Source of the DNA: Streptomyces sp. 1222.5
GTDB lineage: Bacteria > Actinomycetota > Actinomycetes > Streptomycetales > Streptomycetaceae
Assembly (NCBI RefSeq): GCF_900105245.1
Contig: NZ_FNSZ01000001.1
Coordinates: forward strand, 7,872,001 to 7,936,000
Length of the DNA stretch: 64,000 nt
Reading direction: 5' to 3'
In this document: one piece after another, positions 33,156-41,092 of the stretch
Position numbering within the stretch: the first letter of the stretch is position 1
How the letters are laid out: the number at the start of each line of letters is the position of its first letter
The notes under the pieces: model-generated
The model's database searches: none
Told to the model about the DNA's origin: nothing
What the model saw: only the letters and a program-made list of their open reading frames with translations
Translations under genes and position numbers: made by a program

Positions 33156-33443
33156 GTGGAACTCGCCTTCGCGGGACCGGTGATCGAGTGGCGGGGTCCG
33201 TCGCCGTACTACTTCATCGCCGTCCCCGACCCGGAGGCCGCCGACATCCGGGAGGTGGCCGCCGTGGCCACGTACGGCTGGGGGGTCATCCCCGTCGAGG
33301 CACGCATCGGCGCCATCACGTTCACCACGTCGCTCTTCCCGAAGGACGACGGCTATCTGCTGCCGCTCAAGAACGCCGTGCGCACCCCGCAGGGCCTCGC
33401 GGTCGGCGACGACGTGGCCGTGGAGATGACCGTACGACTGTGA
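33156..33443 (+). CDS. DUF1905 domain protein
   Basis: A 95-aa protein with the DUF1905 pattern (WRGPSPYYFIAVPDPEAADI, then GWGVIPVEARIGAITFTTSL and DGYLLPLKNAVR). DUF1905 proteins are small beta-barrels of unknown function. The GTG start has GGAGC nine bases upstream. It is flanked by a divergent metallophosphoesterase gene and a convergent ltrA gene; no functional link is visible. Confidence 0.8.
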   Translation: MELAFAGPVIEWRGPSPYYFIAVPDPEAADIREVAAVATYGWGVIPVEARIGAITFTTSLFPKDDGYLLPLKNAVRTPQGLAVGDDVAVEMTVRL

Positions 33444-33445
33444 CC

Positions 33446-33477
33446 CCCGGTCGTCGGCGAACCGCCCCGCGACCGGG
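33446..33477. terminator. Possible weak hairpin
   Basis: CCCGGTCG and CGACCGGG form an 8-bp stem with a 16-nt loop just after the DUF1905 stop and before the convergent ltrA stop. Confidence 0.3.
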
Positions 33478-33511
33478 ACACCCCGGCCCGCCCGGCACCG
33501 GCCGGCCGCCC

Positions 33512-34813
33512 TCAGGCGCTCCGGGGGCGCGCGGCGAGAGCCTTCAGCATCTCCCGCTGGTGCCGGTGGCCGACCGTCTCGTACCCGACCACCGTGACGA
33601 AGGGCGCGAGCATCACCACCAGCAGGCACACCGCCGTCGGCGCGCCCGCCGCGGAGAGCAGCACGGCGGCGGCCAGCACTCCGAGCGTGAGGGAGATCAG
33701 CAGCAGGTGGAAGCGGTCCGTCGCGGAGAGCAGCAGCGTGTGCAGCAGGTAGACCATGAGCAGGAAGAGGCCGACCGGCAGGGCCAGCGACAGGATCACG
33801 GCGACGCCGCCGATCTCGGCGTGGTGCTCCAGATGCAGTCCGGCCACATGGAGTCCCGCACCCGCTCCCGCGATCCCGACGAACACCGGGATGTGGCCGT
33901 AGCCGAAGACGTATCCGCGACTGCGGCGGTACACGAGGAGGTCGCCGAAGGGCACGGCGAAGTACACCCACCACATGCCGAAGGTGAGACCCACGCCCGC
34001 CACGACGACGGCGATCGCGTTCCCGGTCCAGTGCGTCCCGCCGGCGCCGCCGAGGAGGTCACCGGAGGAGGCGACCGTGCCGACGACCCCTTCGCCGAGG
34101 GTGATGATCGCGAACAGGCCGTACCGCTCCGCGACATGGTGCGGATGCCAGGGGGTGCCCCCGGCGCCGCCCTGACTGAACACCGGCAGCAGCAGCTCGA
34201 CCGCCCCGAGCAGGGCGAACGCCACGAACGTGACGGCCGGCGGCAGCTCCGCGAAGCCGACCACCACCCAGCCGGCCTGCGCCAGGACCGTCCAGCGGAT
34301 GTTCGCCGTGCCGACCAGGTGGAACGGAGGCGACTCCCGGGACGCCCGCCACCACTGGAGCACCATGGCGACCCGCATCACGACGTACCCGATCACCATC
34401 GCCCGCAGTTCGAGGTGACCGCCCTCCTTGATCGAGTCGAACATCGCCGGGAGCCCCAGGGAGAACACCACGACCCCGATCATCTGGAGCATGGTCAGGC
34501 ACCGGTAGTGCCAGTCGTCGGTGTCGAAGGCCGAGGCGAACCAGCTGAAGCTGATCCACGCGACGCTGATCGCGAACATGGCCAGCACGAACCCGGTGAG
34601 CGCCTTGCCGGGCTGCCCCTCGGCGATCATCTCGGCGTAGTCCGACGCCGCGGTGCCCACCGCGACCACGAACGTGAGGTCGAACAACAGCTCCAGAGGT
34701 GACGAGACCCGGCCGGGCTGTTCCGGATCACGGCCGCTCATGGGCACTCGGCTGTGGGCCAGTCTGCCGCCACCGGGACCGCCGGTCCGCTTCGTTCCGC
34801 TCATGCGCAGCAT
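33512..34813 (-). CDS. ltrA: Low temperature requirement protein A (LtrA)-like membrane protein
   Basis: A 433-aa membrane protein with about ten to twelve spans. The family opening is seen in SSPLELLFDLTFVVAVGTAA, with WYR-like HYRCLTMLQMIG and the central HVAERYGLFAIITLGEGVVG. LtrA was first linked to growth of Listeria at low temperature; the molecular function is unknown. The ATG at 34813 (MLRMSG) has GAGG eight bases upstream; a second ATG at 34804 is possible. An open frame extends to 35323 in the same phase but is non-coding in character. Confidence 0.85.
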   Translation of the reverse strand: MLRMSGTKRTGGPGGGRLAHSRVPMSGRDPEQPGRVSSPLELLFDLTFVVAVGTAASDYAEMIAEGQPGKALTGFVLAMFAISVAWISFSWFASAFDTDDWHYRCLTMLQMIGVVVFSLGLPAMFDSIKEGGHLELRAMVIGYVVMRVAMVLQWWRASRESPPFHLVGTANIRWTVLAQAGWVVVGFAELPPAVTFVAFALLGAVELLLPVFSQGGAGGTPWHPHHVAERYGLFAIITLGEGVVGTVASSGDLLGGAGGTHWTGNAIAVVVAGVGLTFGMWWVYFAVPFGDLLVYRRSRGYVFGYGHIPVFVGIAGAGAGLHVAGLHLEHHAEIGGVAVILSLALPVGLFLLMVYLLHTLLLSATDRFHLLLISLTLGVLAAAVLLSAAGAPTAVCLLVVMLAPFVTVVGYETVGHRHQREMLKALAARPRSA

Positions 34814-34849
34814 GATGCCGCCTCGGCGGCCCCTCGGCTCACACGCAAC

Positions 34850-35089
34850 GGCATCGCCGAAGCGGTGATCCCGGGCGAGGCCGCCACGGGTCTGCCCGAT
34901 CACGACTACGTGGACCGGGAGGCCGCCAGGAGCGTGCCGGCCCGCGTGGTGCCCAACGGCGAGGGGAGCGAGTTCATGATCACGTTCTTCCGGCCCCCGG
35001 GCTTCACCGACGACTACTTCGACCAGCAGATCGCGCTCGTCGACAAGGAGATGGCGGCGCTGAAGAGGGAGCTGGAGGTGACCACCTGA
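34850..35089 (+). pseudogene. C-terminal fragment of an SRPBCC (polyketide cyclase/START-like) protein
   Basis: The plus-strand frame ends PARVVPNGEGSEFMITFFRP, then PGFTDDYFDQQIALVDKEMA and AALKREL. This resembles the last strand and long C-terminal helix of SRPBCC proteins (pattern GSE-L-F-R-PGMSDE-F-DL--LK). The N-terminal two thirds expected for a roughly 150-aa protein is missing, and the upstream DNA is occupied by ltrA on the other strand. A frame from an ATG at 34754 exists, but its first part overlaps ltrA and looks artificial. It is read as a truncated relic; a short functional protein cannot be excluded. Confidence 0.4.
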
Positions 35090-35405
35090 TCCTCCGTCAC
35101 CTCCAGAATCAGCGATGGACCCGCGGCGACTCCTCCTGCGTCGCGGGCGCCGCCATGGGGTGAAAACCCCCCGCGGGGACCTGGAACCGCCCCCTCCGCG
35201 CCGCCCGGTATAGGGAAAACCCTTGAATGCCCCCGGCGTGACTGACATGCGCGAGTCAAAGCTGGAATTCTCCCCCCAGCACATCGCACTTCCATGGTGT
35301 GCGCACGGATCACGGTCCCGCACAGCTCAGCTCGCCCGGGCAGCAGACCCGTCTGCCCGGTCTGTCACCGGCCGCCACCCCGCGGCCGCAGCAGGAGGAG
35401 TACGA
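35090..35405. promoter_or_regulatory. Upstream region of the M4 protease gene
   Basis: This gap has no convincing gene. It contains TATAGG at 35209 (possible -10), two GGGNGAAAACCC-like runs near 35156 and 35212, and a TGACT-N10-AGTCA dyad at 35238-35257 in the presumed leader or promoter. A strong AGGAGGAG site at 35393-35400 precedes the GTG. Confidence 0.4.
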
Positions 35406-37823
35406 GTGAGACGCTCTCCCCACAGACCCCTTCCCCACAGAGGTCACAAGCGGGCCACGGTCGGAGCCGCCCTGCTCTCCACCGCGGCCTTCCTCGCCCT
35501 CGGCATGCAGGCGGTCCCCGCGTCCGCCACGCCGGCCGCCCCCCACCCCACCCCGCTGCGCACCGGCGGCCTCGAGGCCAAGCTCTCTCCGGCCCAGCAC
35601 CAGGCACTGGTCAAGAGCGCCCAGCAGAAGACCTCCACGACCGCCCGCACCCTCGGGCTCGGCGCGAAGGAGAAGCTGGTCGTCAAGGACGTCGTCAAGG
35701 ACAACGACGGCACCCTGCACACCCGGTACGAGCGCACGTACGCCGGCCTGCCGGTCCTCGGCGGCGACCTCGTCGTGCACACCCCGCCCGCCTCGCAGGC
35801 CTCGGGAACCGTGAGCACCACCTTCGCCAACAAGCGGGTCATCAAGGTCGCGAGTACGTCCGCGACCTTCACCAAGTCCGCGGCCGAGACCAAGGCCCTG
35901 AAGGCCGCCAAGGCCCTCGACGCCGAGAAGGCCACCACCGACAGCGCCCGCAAGGTGATCTGGGCCGGCACCGGCACCCCGAAGCTCGCCTGGGAGACCG
36001 TGATCGGCGGCTTCCAGGACGACGGCACGCCCAGCCAGCTGCACGTCGTCACGGACGCCGTCACGGGTGCCGAACTCCACCGCTACCAGGCGGTCAAGAC
36101 GGGTATCGGCAACACCCAGTACAGCGGCCAGGTGTCGCTGACCACGACGCAGTCGGGCTCGAACTACACGCTCACCGACGGGGCGCGCGGCGGTCACAAG
36201 ACGTACAACCTCAACCACGGCACGTCCGGCACGGGCACGCTGTTCTCCCAGACCAGCGACACCTGGGGCAACGGCACCACCTCGAACGCGGCCACGGCCG
36301 GCGCCGACGCGCACTACGGTGCCGCGACCACCTGGGACTTCTACAAGAACACCTTCGGCCGCAGCGGCATCCGCAACGACGGCGTCGCCGCCTACTCCCG
36401 TGTCCACTACGGCAACGCGTACGTGAACGCGTTCTGGGACGACAGCTGCTTCTGCATGACCTACGGCGACGGCTCCGCCAACGCGGACCCGTTGACCTCG
36501 CTCGACGTCGCCGGCCACGAGATGAGCCACGGCGTCACCTCGGCGACCGCCAACCTCAACTACACCGGTGAGTCCGGCGGCCTGAACGAGGCGACCTCCG
36601 ACATCTTCGGCACCGGTGTGGAGTTCTACGCCAACAACAGCACCGACGTCGGCGACTACCTCATCGGCGAGAAGATCGACATCAACGGTGACGGCACGCC
36701 GCTGCGCTACATGGACAAGCCGAGCAAGGACGGCGGTTCGGCGGACAGCTGGTACTCCGGCGTCGGCAACCTGGACGTGCACTACTCCTCGGGCCCGGCG
36801 AACCACATGTTCTACCTGCTGTCCGAGGGCAGCGGCACCAAGGTCATCAACGGCGTGACCTACAACAGCACGACCTCCGACGGCGTCGCCGTCACCGGGA
36901 TCGGCCGGGCCGCGGCCCTGCAGATCTGGTACAAGGCACTGACGACGTACATGACGTCCACCACCAACTACGCGGGCGCGCGCACCGCCGCCCTCAACGC
37001 GGCGGCCGCCCTGTACGGCACCAACTCCACCGAGTACGCCGGGGTGGGCAACGCGTTCGCCGGCATCAACGTCGGCGGGCACATCAACCCGCCGGCCAAC
37101 GGTGTCACGGTCACCAACCCGGGCAGCCAGTCCTCGACCGTCGGCACGGCGGTGAGCCTGCAGATCCAGGCGACCAGCACCAACAGCGGCGCGCTGACCT
37201 ACAGTGCCTCCGGTCTGCCGTCCGGGCTGTCGATCAACAGCTCGACCGGCCTGATCACCGGCACGCCCAGCGCGGCGGGCTCGTACAGCACCACGGTCAC
37301 GGTCACCGACTCCACCGGCGCGACCGGCACCGCGAGCTTCAGCTGGACGGTCAGCACGACCGGCGGCGGATGCACCTCCACCCAGCTCCTGAAGAACCCG
37401 GGCTTCGAGTCGGGCAGCACGAGCTGGACCGCCACCAGCGGTGTCATCACCACCGACAGCGGTGAGGCGTCCCACAGCGGGTCCTACAAGGCCTGGCTGG
37501 ACGGTTACGGCTCCTCGCACACCGACTCCGTGTCCCAGTCGGTGACCATCCCCGCGGGCTGCAAGGCGACCCTGACCTTCTACCTGCACATCGACACCGC
37601 GGAGACCACCAGCAGCACCCAGTACGACAAGCTGACGGTGACCGCCGGTTCCAAAACCCTGGCCACCTACTCGAACCTCGACAAGGCCTCGGGTTACAGC
37701 CAGAAGTCCTTCGACCTGTCCTCGCTGGCGGGCTCGACGGTCACCCTGAAGTTCAACGGCGTGGAGGACTCCTCGCTGCAGACCAGCTTCGTGGTCGACG
37801 ACACGTCCCTGACCACCGGCTGA
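35406..37823 (+). CDS. Secreted thermolysin-like (M4) neutral metalloprotease with Ig-like and C-terminal binding domains
   Basis: An 805-aa pre-pro-protease. A basic signal peptide (RGHKRATVGAALLSTAAFLA) ends near ASATPAAP; an FTP/PepSY propeptide covers about 45-235. The M4 catalytic domain holds the zinc site HEMSH (His371, Glu372, His375) and a downstream Glu in GGLNEATSD, with the M4 C-terminal part to about 560. An Ig-like (He_PIG) domain follows, with LPSGLSINSSTGLITGTPSA. The end (about 655-805), from NPGFESGSTSWT, is a jelly-roll-like domain often used for carbohydrate or collagen binding. The GTG behind AGGAGGAG was chosen. It degrades extracellular protein. A strong hairpin follows. 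Confidence 0.92.
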   Translation: MRRSPHRPLPHRGHKRATVGAALLSTAAFLALGMQAVPASATPAAPHPTPLRTGGLEAKLSPAQHQALVKSAQQKTSTTARTLGLGAKEKLVVKDVVKDNDGTLHTRYERTYAGLPVLGGDLVVHTPPASQASGTVSTTFANKRVIKVASTSATFTKSAAETKALKAAKALDAEKATTDSARKVIWAGTGTPKLAWETVIGGFQDDGTPSQLHVVTDAVTGAELHRYQAVKTGIGNTQYSGQVSLTTTQSGSNYTLTDGARGGHKTYNLNHGTSGTGTLFSQTSDTWGNGTTSNAATAGADAHYGAATTWDFYKNTFGRSGIRNDGVAAYSRVHYGNAYVNAFWDDSCFCMTYGDGSANADPLTSLDVAGHEMSHGVTSATANLNYTGESGGLNEATSDIFGTGVEFYANNSTDVGDYLIGEKIDINGDGTPLRYMDKPSKDGGSADSWYSGVGNLDVHYSSGPANHMFYLLSEGSGTKVINGVTYNSTTSDGVAVTGIGRAAALQIWYKALTTYMTSTTNYAGARTAALNAAAALYGTNSTEYAGVGNAFAGINVGGHINPPANGVTVTNPGSQSSTVGTAVSLQIQATSTNSGALTYSASGLPSGLSINSSTGLITGTPSAAGSYSTTVTVTDSTGATGTASFSWTVSTTGGGCTSTQLLKNPGFESGSTSWTATSGVITTDSGEASHSGSYKAWLDGYGSSHTDSVSQSVTIPAGCKATLTFYLHIDTAETTSSTQYDKLTVTAGSKTLATYSNLDKASGYSQKSFDLSSLAGSTVTLKFNGVEDSSLQTSFVVDDTSLTTG

Positions 37824-37847
37824 CGACGGACCGAGCCGTACGACAGC

Positions 37848-37880
37848 GGTCCCGCACCCCGTTCGACGGGGTGCGGGACC
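37848..37880. terminator. Strong bidirectional hairpin
   Basis: GGTCCCGCACCCCG and CGGGGTGCGGGACC form a perfect 14-bp stem with a 5-nt loop (TTCGA). It lies between the stop codons of the convergent M4 protease and GH64 genes and can serve both. Confidence 0.88.
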
Positions 37881-37889
37881 CTTGCCGTG

Positions 37890-39089
37890 TCAGCTCAGCG
37901 GATCCAGCGTCAGATACGCCTGCTGCGGGTTGCCGTCGTGCACCAGGGACTCCTGGTTGCCGACGTCGTCGAAGGCGAACGCGTACGCCTTGCCGTCCGC
38001 CATCTGCGCGTGAACGGCGCGCGCGTAGTGGTTGGTCACCGCGTCCTTGTAGAAGTTCGCGGTCGTGGTGTCCGGCTGGTTGGGGTCGACCAGCAGGGTG
38101 GAGCGGTTGAAACCGGCGCACAGGGTCCGGGAGATGGGCCCGCGGACGTTGTCGTTCGGTGCGTCGAGCAGCTTGTGGCAGCCGAAGACGCTGTCCGCGT
38201 CGGGCTTCTGGAAGCTGGTGACGACCGCTCCGGAGGAGTTGGTGAAGTTCATGACGTTGCCCGAGACCCGGCCGTAGTACTTGGTGTTCGGCTGGTCGGT
38301 GAACGGGGTGACGGTCAGCGTCGAGGTCGTGTACTTCTGCCAGACCCGGTTGACGTAGTCGTCCATGACGTTCGCCGGCAGCGCGCCGGTCTCCACGCCG
38401 TACAGCGGGGAGAGCGCGCGCAGCACGGTTCCGTCGGAACGCGTCTGGATCAGCTTGCCCCAGCCGCCCGACTGCCCGCGCAGGGCGTTGAAGACACCCG
38501 TGTAGCCGCCCGACTTGAGGTGTCCGGTGCTGCCGGTGCTGCCGTCCGCCCGCTGCACCCCGACCGCGTAGGGCGCCGAGAACATGTCCACCTGGGTGCT
38601 GTTGAACCACAGCCCGGCGTCGTTGAGCGTGTATTCCGACCAGTTGAAGAGGATGTCCCGGTTGGGGTCGGAGGGGTTCTGCACGGCCGGCTGCACCAGC
38701 CCGCCGGTGGTCAGTCTGAAGTCGAGCTTGCGGCCGTAGGAGAAGTAGATCCGGCCGGAGAACTTGGGGATGCGAATGGTCCTGGACTGTCCGGCGGCCG
38801 GTCCGGGGATCGCCGCGTCCGGTGCGGGGGTCGGGGGGTTGCCGCCTGCCGGCCAGGCGTGGAAGGTGCCGTTCGCGTCGGCCCAGCCCTGCCTGCCGGA
38901 GGACAGCTGGGTGCCGAGGTCGTAGACGTAGACCGGGTCGGAGCGGCCGGAGTTGTTGGTGATCTTCAGGGGGACGGTGTCCGGTACGGCGGCGTCCGCG
39001 CGTTCCGTTGCGCCGAGCGCGAGCAGTCCGCCGACGAGGGCCGCCGCGGCCGCCAGGGGCAGCGCGGGACGTGTGAGCCGGTGAGGCAC
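37890..39089 (-). CDS. Secreted beta-1,3-glucanase, glycoside hydrolase family 64
   Basis: A 399-aa secreted enzyme. The signal peptide (RLTRPALPLAAAAALVGGLL) ends near ADAAVP. The mature protein opens PLKITNNSGRSDPVYVYDLG, followed by GRIYFSYGRKLDF, ILFNWSEYTLNDAGLWFNST and QVDMFSAPY, characteristic of GH64 laminaripentaose-producing glucanases and their thaumatin-like fold. It would hydrolyse fungal cell-wall beta-1,3-glucan. The GTG at 39089 has GGAGGTGGAGA upstream. A perfect LacI-type operator lies 52 bp before the start, so it is probably induced by glucan oligosaccharides. No carbohydrate-binding module is attached. Confidence 0.9.
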   Translation of the reverse strand: MPHRLTRPALPLAAAAALVGGLLALGATERADAAVPDTVPLKITNNSGRSDPVYVYDLGTQLSSGRQGWADANGTFHAWPAGGNPPTPAPDAAIPGPAAGQSRTIRIPKFSGRIYFSYGRKLDFRLTTGGLVQPAVQNPSDPNRDILFNWSEYTLNDAGLWFNSTQVDMFSAPYAVGVQRADGSTGSTGHLKSGGYTGVFNALRGQSGGWGKLIQTRSDGTVLRALSPLYGVETGALPANVMDDYVNRVWQKYTTSTLTVTPFTDQPNTKYYGRVSGNVMNFTNSSGAVVTSFQKPDADSVFGCHKLLDAPNDNVRGPISRTLCAGFNRSTLLVDPNQPDTTTANFYKDAVTNHYARAVHAQMADGKAYAFAFDDVGNQESLVHDGNPQQAYLTLDPLS

Positions 39090-39140
39090 TCTCCACCTCC
39101 GTGTGGGGTCGGGGTCGTACGGACTTGGTCCGTACCTGTT

Positions 39141-39154
39141 TGAGAGCGCTCTCA
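39141..39154. promoter_or_regulatory. LacI-family (CebR-like) operator upstream of the glucanase gene
   Basis: TGAGAGCGCTCTCA is a perfect 14-bp palindrome sharing the GAGCGCTC core of Streptomyces LacI-family sites such as the CebR box (TGGGAGCGCTCCCA). Position -52 to -65 relative to the glucanase start fits repression in the absence of inducer. The regulator is not in the window. Confidence 0.8.
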
Positions 39155-39284
39155 GCGTCGTGCGAGGACGCGTCCATGTCAATGATGTGGACGGGATCGG
39201 CCCGGCGCCCGCCGTGCGGCGGACGCCGGGAGCCGGTGCGGGGCGGTGACGGCGAGTCCGTCCCCGGCAGGTCAGGGCCTCGTG

Positions 39285-40040
39285 TCAGAAGGTGCGCGCC
39301 AGCAGGCCGAGGAGTGCCGCCCAGTGCCGTTCGTCCCCCTCGCGCTGGTAGGCGCTCGTGTCCGCCTGCGTGTAGCCGTGCGGAGCACCCGGGTAGACCT
39401 CGCAGGTGTGCCGTACCCCGGCCGCCGTCAGGGCCTCCTCGAACCGGGCGATCTGCTCCGGCGGCAGCGACGGATCGTGGTCGGCGTGCCCGAAGTACAG
39501 CTCCGCGGTGATGGCCGGAGCGCCCAGGTGCGGGCTGCCCGGATCGTCGGTGGCGAGCCGGCCGCCGTGGAATCCGGCCCCCGCCGCGACCCGGTCCGGG
39601 TGCGCGGCCGCCGTCCACAGGACGAGCCGGGCGCCCATGCAGTACCCCGTCAGCGCCACCGGGCCGTCGGCGGCGAGCGGGCTGTCGGCCAGCCAGCGCA
39701 GGTAGGCGGCCGCGTCCCGCTCCACCAGATCGGGCGTCAGTGAGGCCACGACCGGGCCGAGCCGCTCCCAGATACTCGGATCCGCGGCCGGGTCGATGAA
39801 GTCGGGCAACCCGACGACCGGGGCCCGGCCCAGGCGGTAGAACACGTTCGGAACCAGCACGGTGTATCCGGCGCCGGCGAGCCGGTCGGCCATCGCCCGC
39901 AGATGCGGGCGCAGGCCGTACGCGTCCTGGTAGAGCAGCACGGCCGGGCGGGGCCGCCCGTCGGCGGGGTGGACGAGATAGGCGTCGGCGACACCGTCCT
40001 CGGTGGGGACGTCGACGGCGGTTCCCTGGACATCGGACAT
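39285..40040 (-). CDS. Dienelactone hydrolase family protein
   Basis: A 251-aa alpha/beta hydrolase. The nucleophile is Cys134 in TGYCMGAR, with the triad completed by an Asp near HADHDPS and His in GAPHGY; this Cys-Asp-His set is the dienelactone hydrolase form. The N-terminal PTEDGVADAYLVHPA also fits. It opens lactones or esters; the true substrate is unknown. The ATG at 40040 was taken instead of one at 40115. It stands alone between the glucanase and the YrdC-like gene, on the same strand as both. Confidence 0.87.
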   Translation of the reverse strand: MSDVQGTAVDVPTEDGVADAYLVHPADGRPRPAVLLYQDAYGLRPHLRAMADRLAGAGYTVLVPNVFYRLGRAPVVGLPDFIDPAADPSIWERLGPVVASLTPDLVERDAAAYLRWLADSPLAADGPVALTGYCMGARLVLWTAAAHPDRVAAGAGFHGGRLATDDPGSPHLGAPAITAELYFGHADHDPSLPPEQIARFEEALTAAGVRHTCEVYPGAPHGYTQADTSAYQREGDERHWAALLGLLARTF

Positions 40041-40152
40041 GTGAGAAGGCCCTCCCTGATGGGCGGCGGGCGGCGGTGGTGTCCGCGACGCCGCGGCTGC
40101 GGCCCATGCTGTCACGCAAGATCACGACCGCCGCGGCCGGTGCGCCGTGTCC

Positions 40153-40773
40153 TCACTCGAAGCGGGTCGTGTCTCCCGCCCCCCGCCGGACGATCTCCGC
40201 CTCCCCACTGGAGAAGTCGACCACCGTCGTCGGCTCCGTACCGCAGTCGCCGGAGTCGACGACCGCGTCCACCGCGTGGTCGAGCAGGTCCTTGATCTCC
40301 CAGCCCTGGGTCATCGGCTCCTCCTCGTCCGGCAGCAGCAGCGTGCTGGACAGCAGCGGTTCGCCCAGCTCCGCCAGCAGCGCCTGGGTGACCACATGGT
40401 CCGGGATGCGCACGCCCACGGTCTTCTTCTTGGGGTGCATCAGCTTGCGCGGCACCTCGCGGGTGGCCGGCAGGATGAAGGTGTAACTGCCGGGTGTGGA
40501 GGCCTTCACCGCCCGGAACACGTCGTTGTCCACGCGGACGAACTGGCCGAGCTGCGCGAAGTCCCGGCACATCAGCGTGAAGTGGTGCCGGTCGTCGAGA
40601 TGGCGGATCGAGCGGATCCGGTCCATGCCGTCCCGGCTGCCCAGCCGGCAGCCCAGGGCGTAGCAGGAGTCGGTCGGATACGCGATGAGCGCCTCCGACC
40701 GGACCGCGTCGGCGATCTGGGCGATGCTGCGCGGCTGGGGGTTCTCGGGGTGCACGTCGAAGTACTTCGCCAT
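40153..40773 (-). CDS. Sua5/YciO/YrdC/YwlC-family protein
   Basis: A 206-aa protein. The conserved opening ALIAYPTDSCYALGC corresponds to the P-T-x-T/S-x-Y-x-L-G motif, followed by SIRHLDDRHHFTLMCRDF (K-x-R region) and YTFILPATREVP. YrdC-fold proteins make threonylcarbamoyl-AMP for tRNA modification. This member resembles the YciO subgroup, whose role is less clear, and streptomycetes normally have another Sua5. Treat it as a paralogue, not the essential enzyme. Confidence 0.85.
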   Translation of the reverse strand: MAKYFDVHPENPQPRSIAQIADAVRSEALIAYPTDSCYALGCRLGSRDGMDRIRSIRHLDDRHHFTLMCRDFAQLGQFVRVDNDVFRAVKASTPGSYTFILPATREVPRKLMHPKKKTVGVRIPDHVVTQALLAELGEPLLSSTLLLPDEEEPMTQGWEIKDLLDHAVDAVVDSGDCGTEPTTVVDFSSGEAEIVRRGAGDTTRFE

Positions 40774-41092
40774 TCACCGAGCTTATGCCGTTCCGGGCCG
40801 TCGCACGCGCAGGGCGGGTACCCGGTCGCCGTACCCCGGGAACAGCGGCCGCACGGCCCCGCGAAATTCTCCCGAATTCCCGTGTGTATGCCGTGGATTC
40901 CGGGGCAACCGACGGAAGAGTCGCCCGGAGCAGTCCCCCCGCCCGGGCGCGGCGTCTCCGCCGGCGAGCCCACACCCCCCCCGGGCCGCCGGCGGAGCCA
41001 TGTCTGCCTCCGGCCCGCATGGGCACCCGCACGGTCGGGTAACGTCCTGGGACGTATGCCCAGGTCAACGCGGAGACGAAGGAGAACGGCAC
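40774..41092. promoter_or_regulatory. Divergent gap between YrdC-like and PucR-type genes
   Basis: No gene is supported here. A direct repeat (GAAATTCTCCC then GAATTCCCG) near 40862-40882 is the only AT-richer patch and could hold promoter elements. The rest is GC-rich. Confidence 0.35.

Noticed and set aside
40153..40773. Essential Sua5/TsaC threonylcarbamoyl-AMP synthase
   Set aside because: It looks closer to the YciO-like subgroup and lacks the C-terminal Sua5 domain, so the essential function was not assigned.
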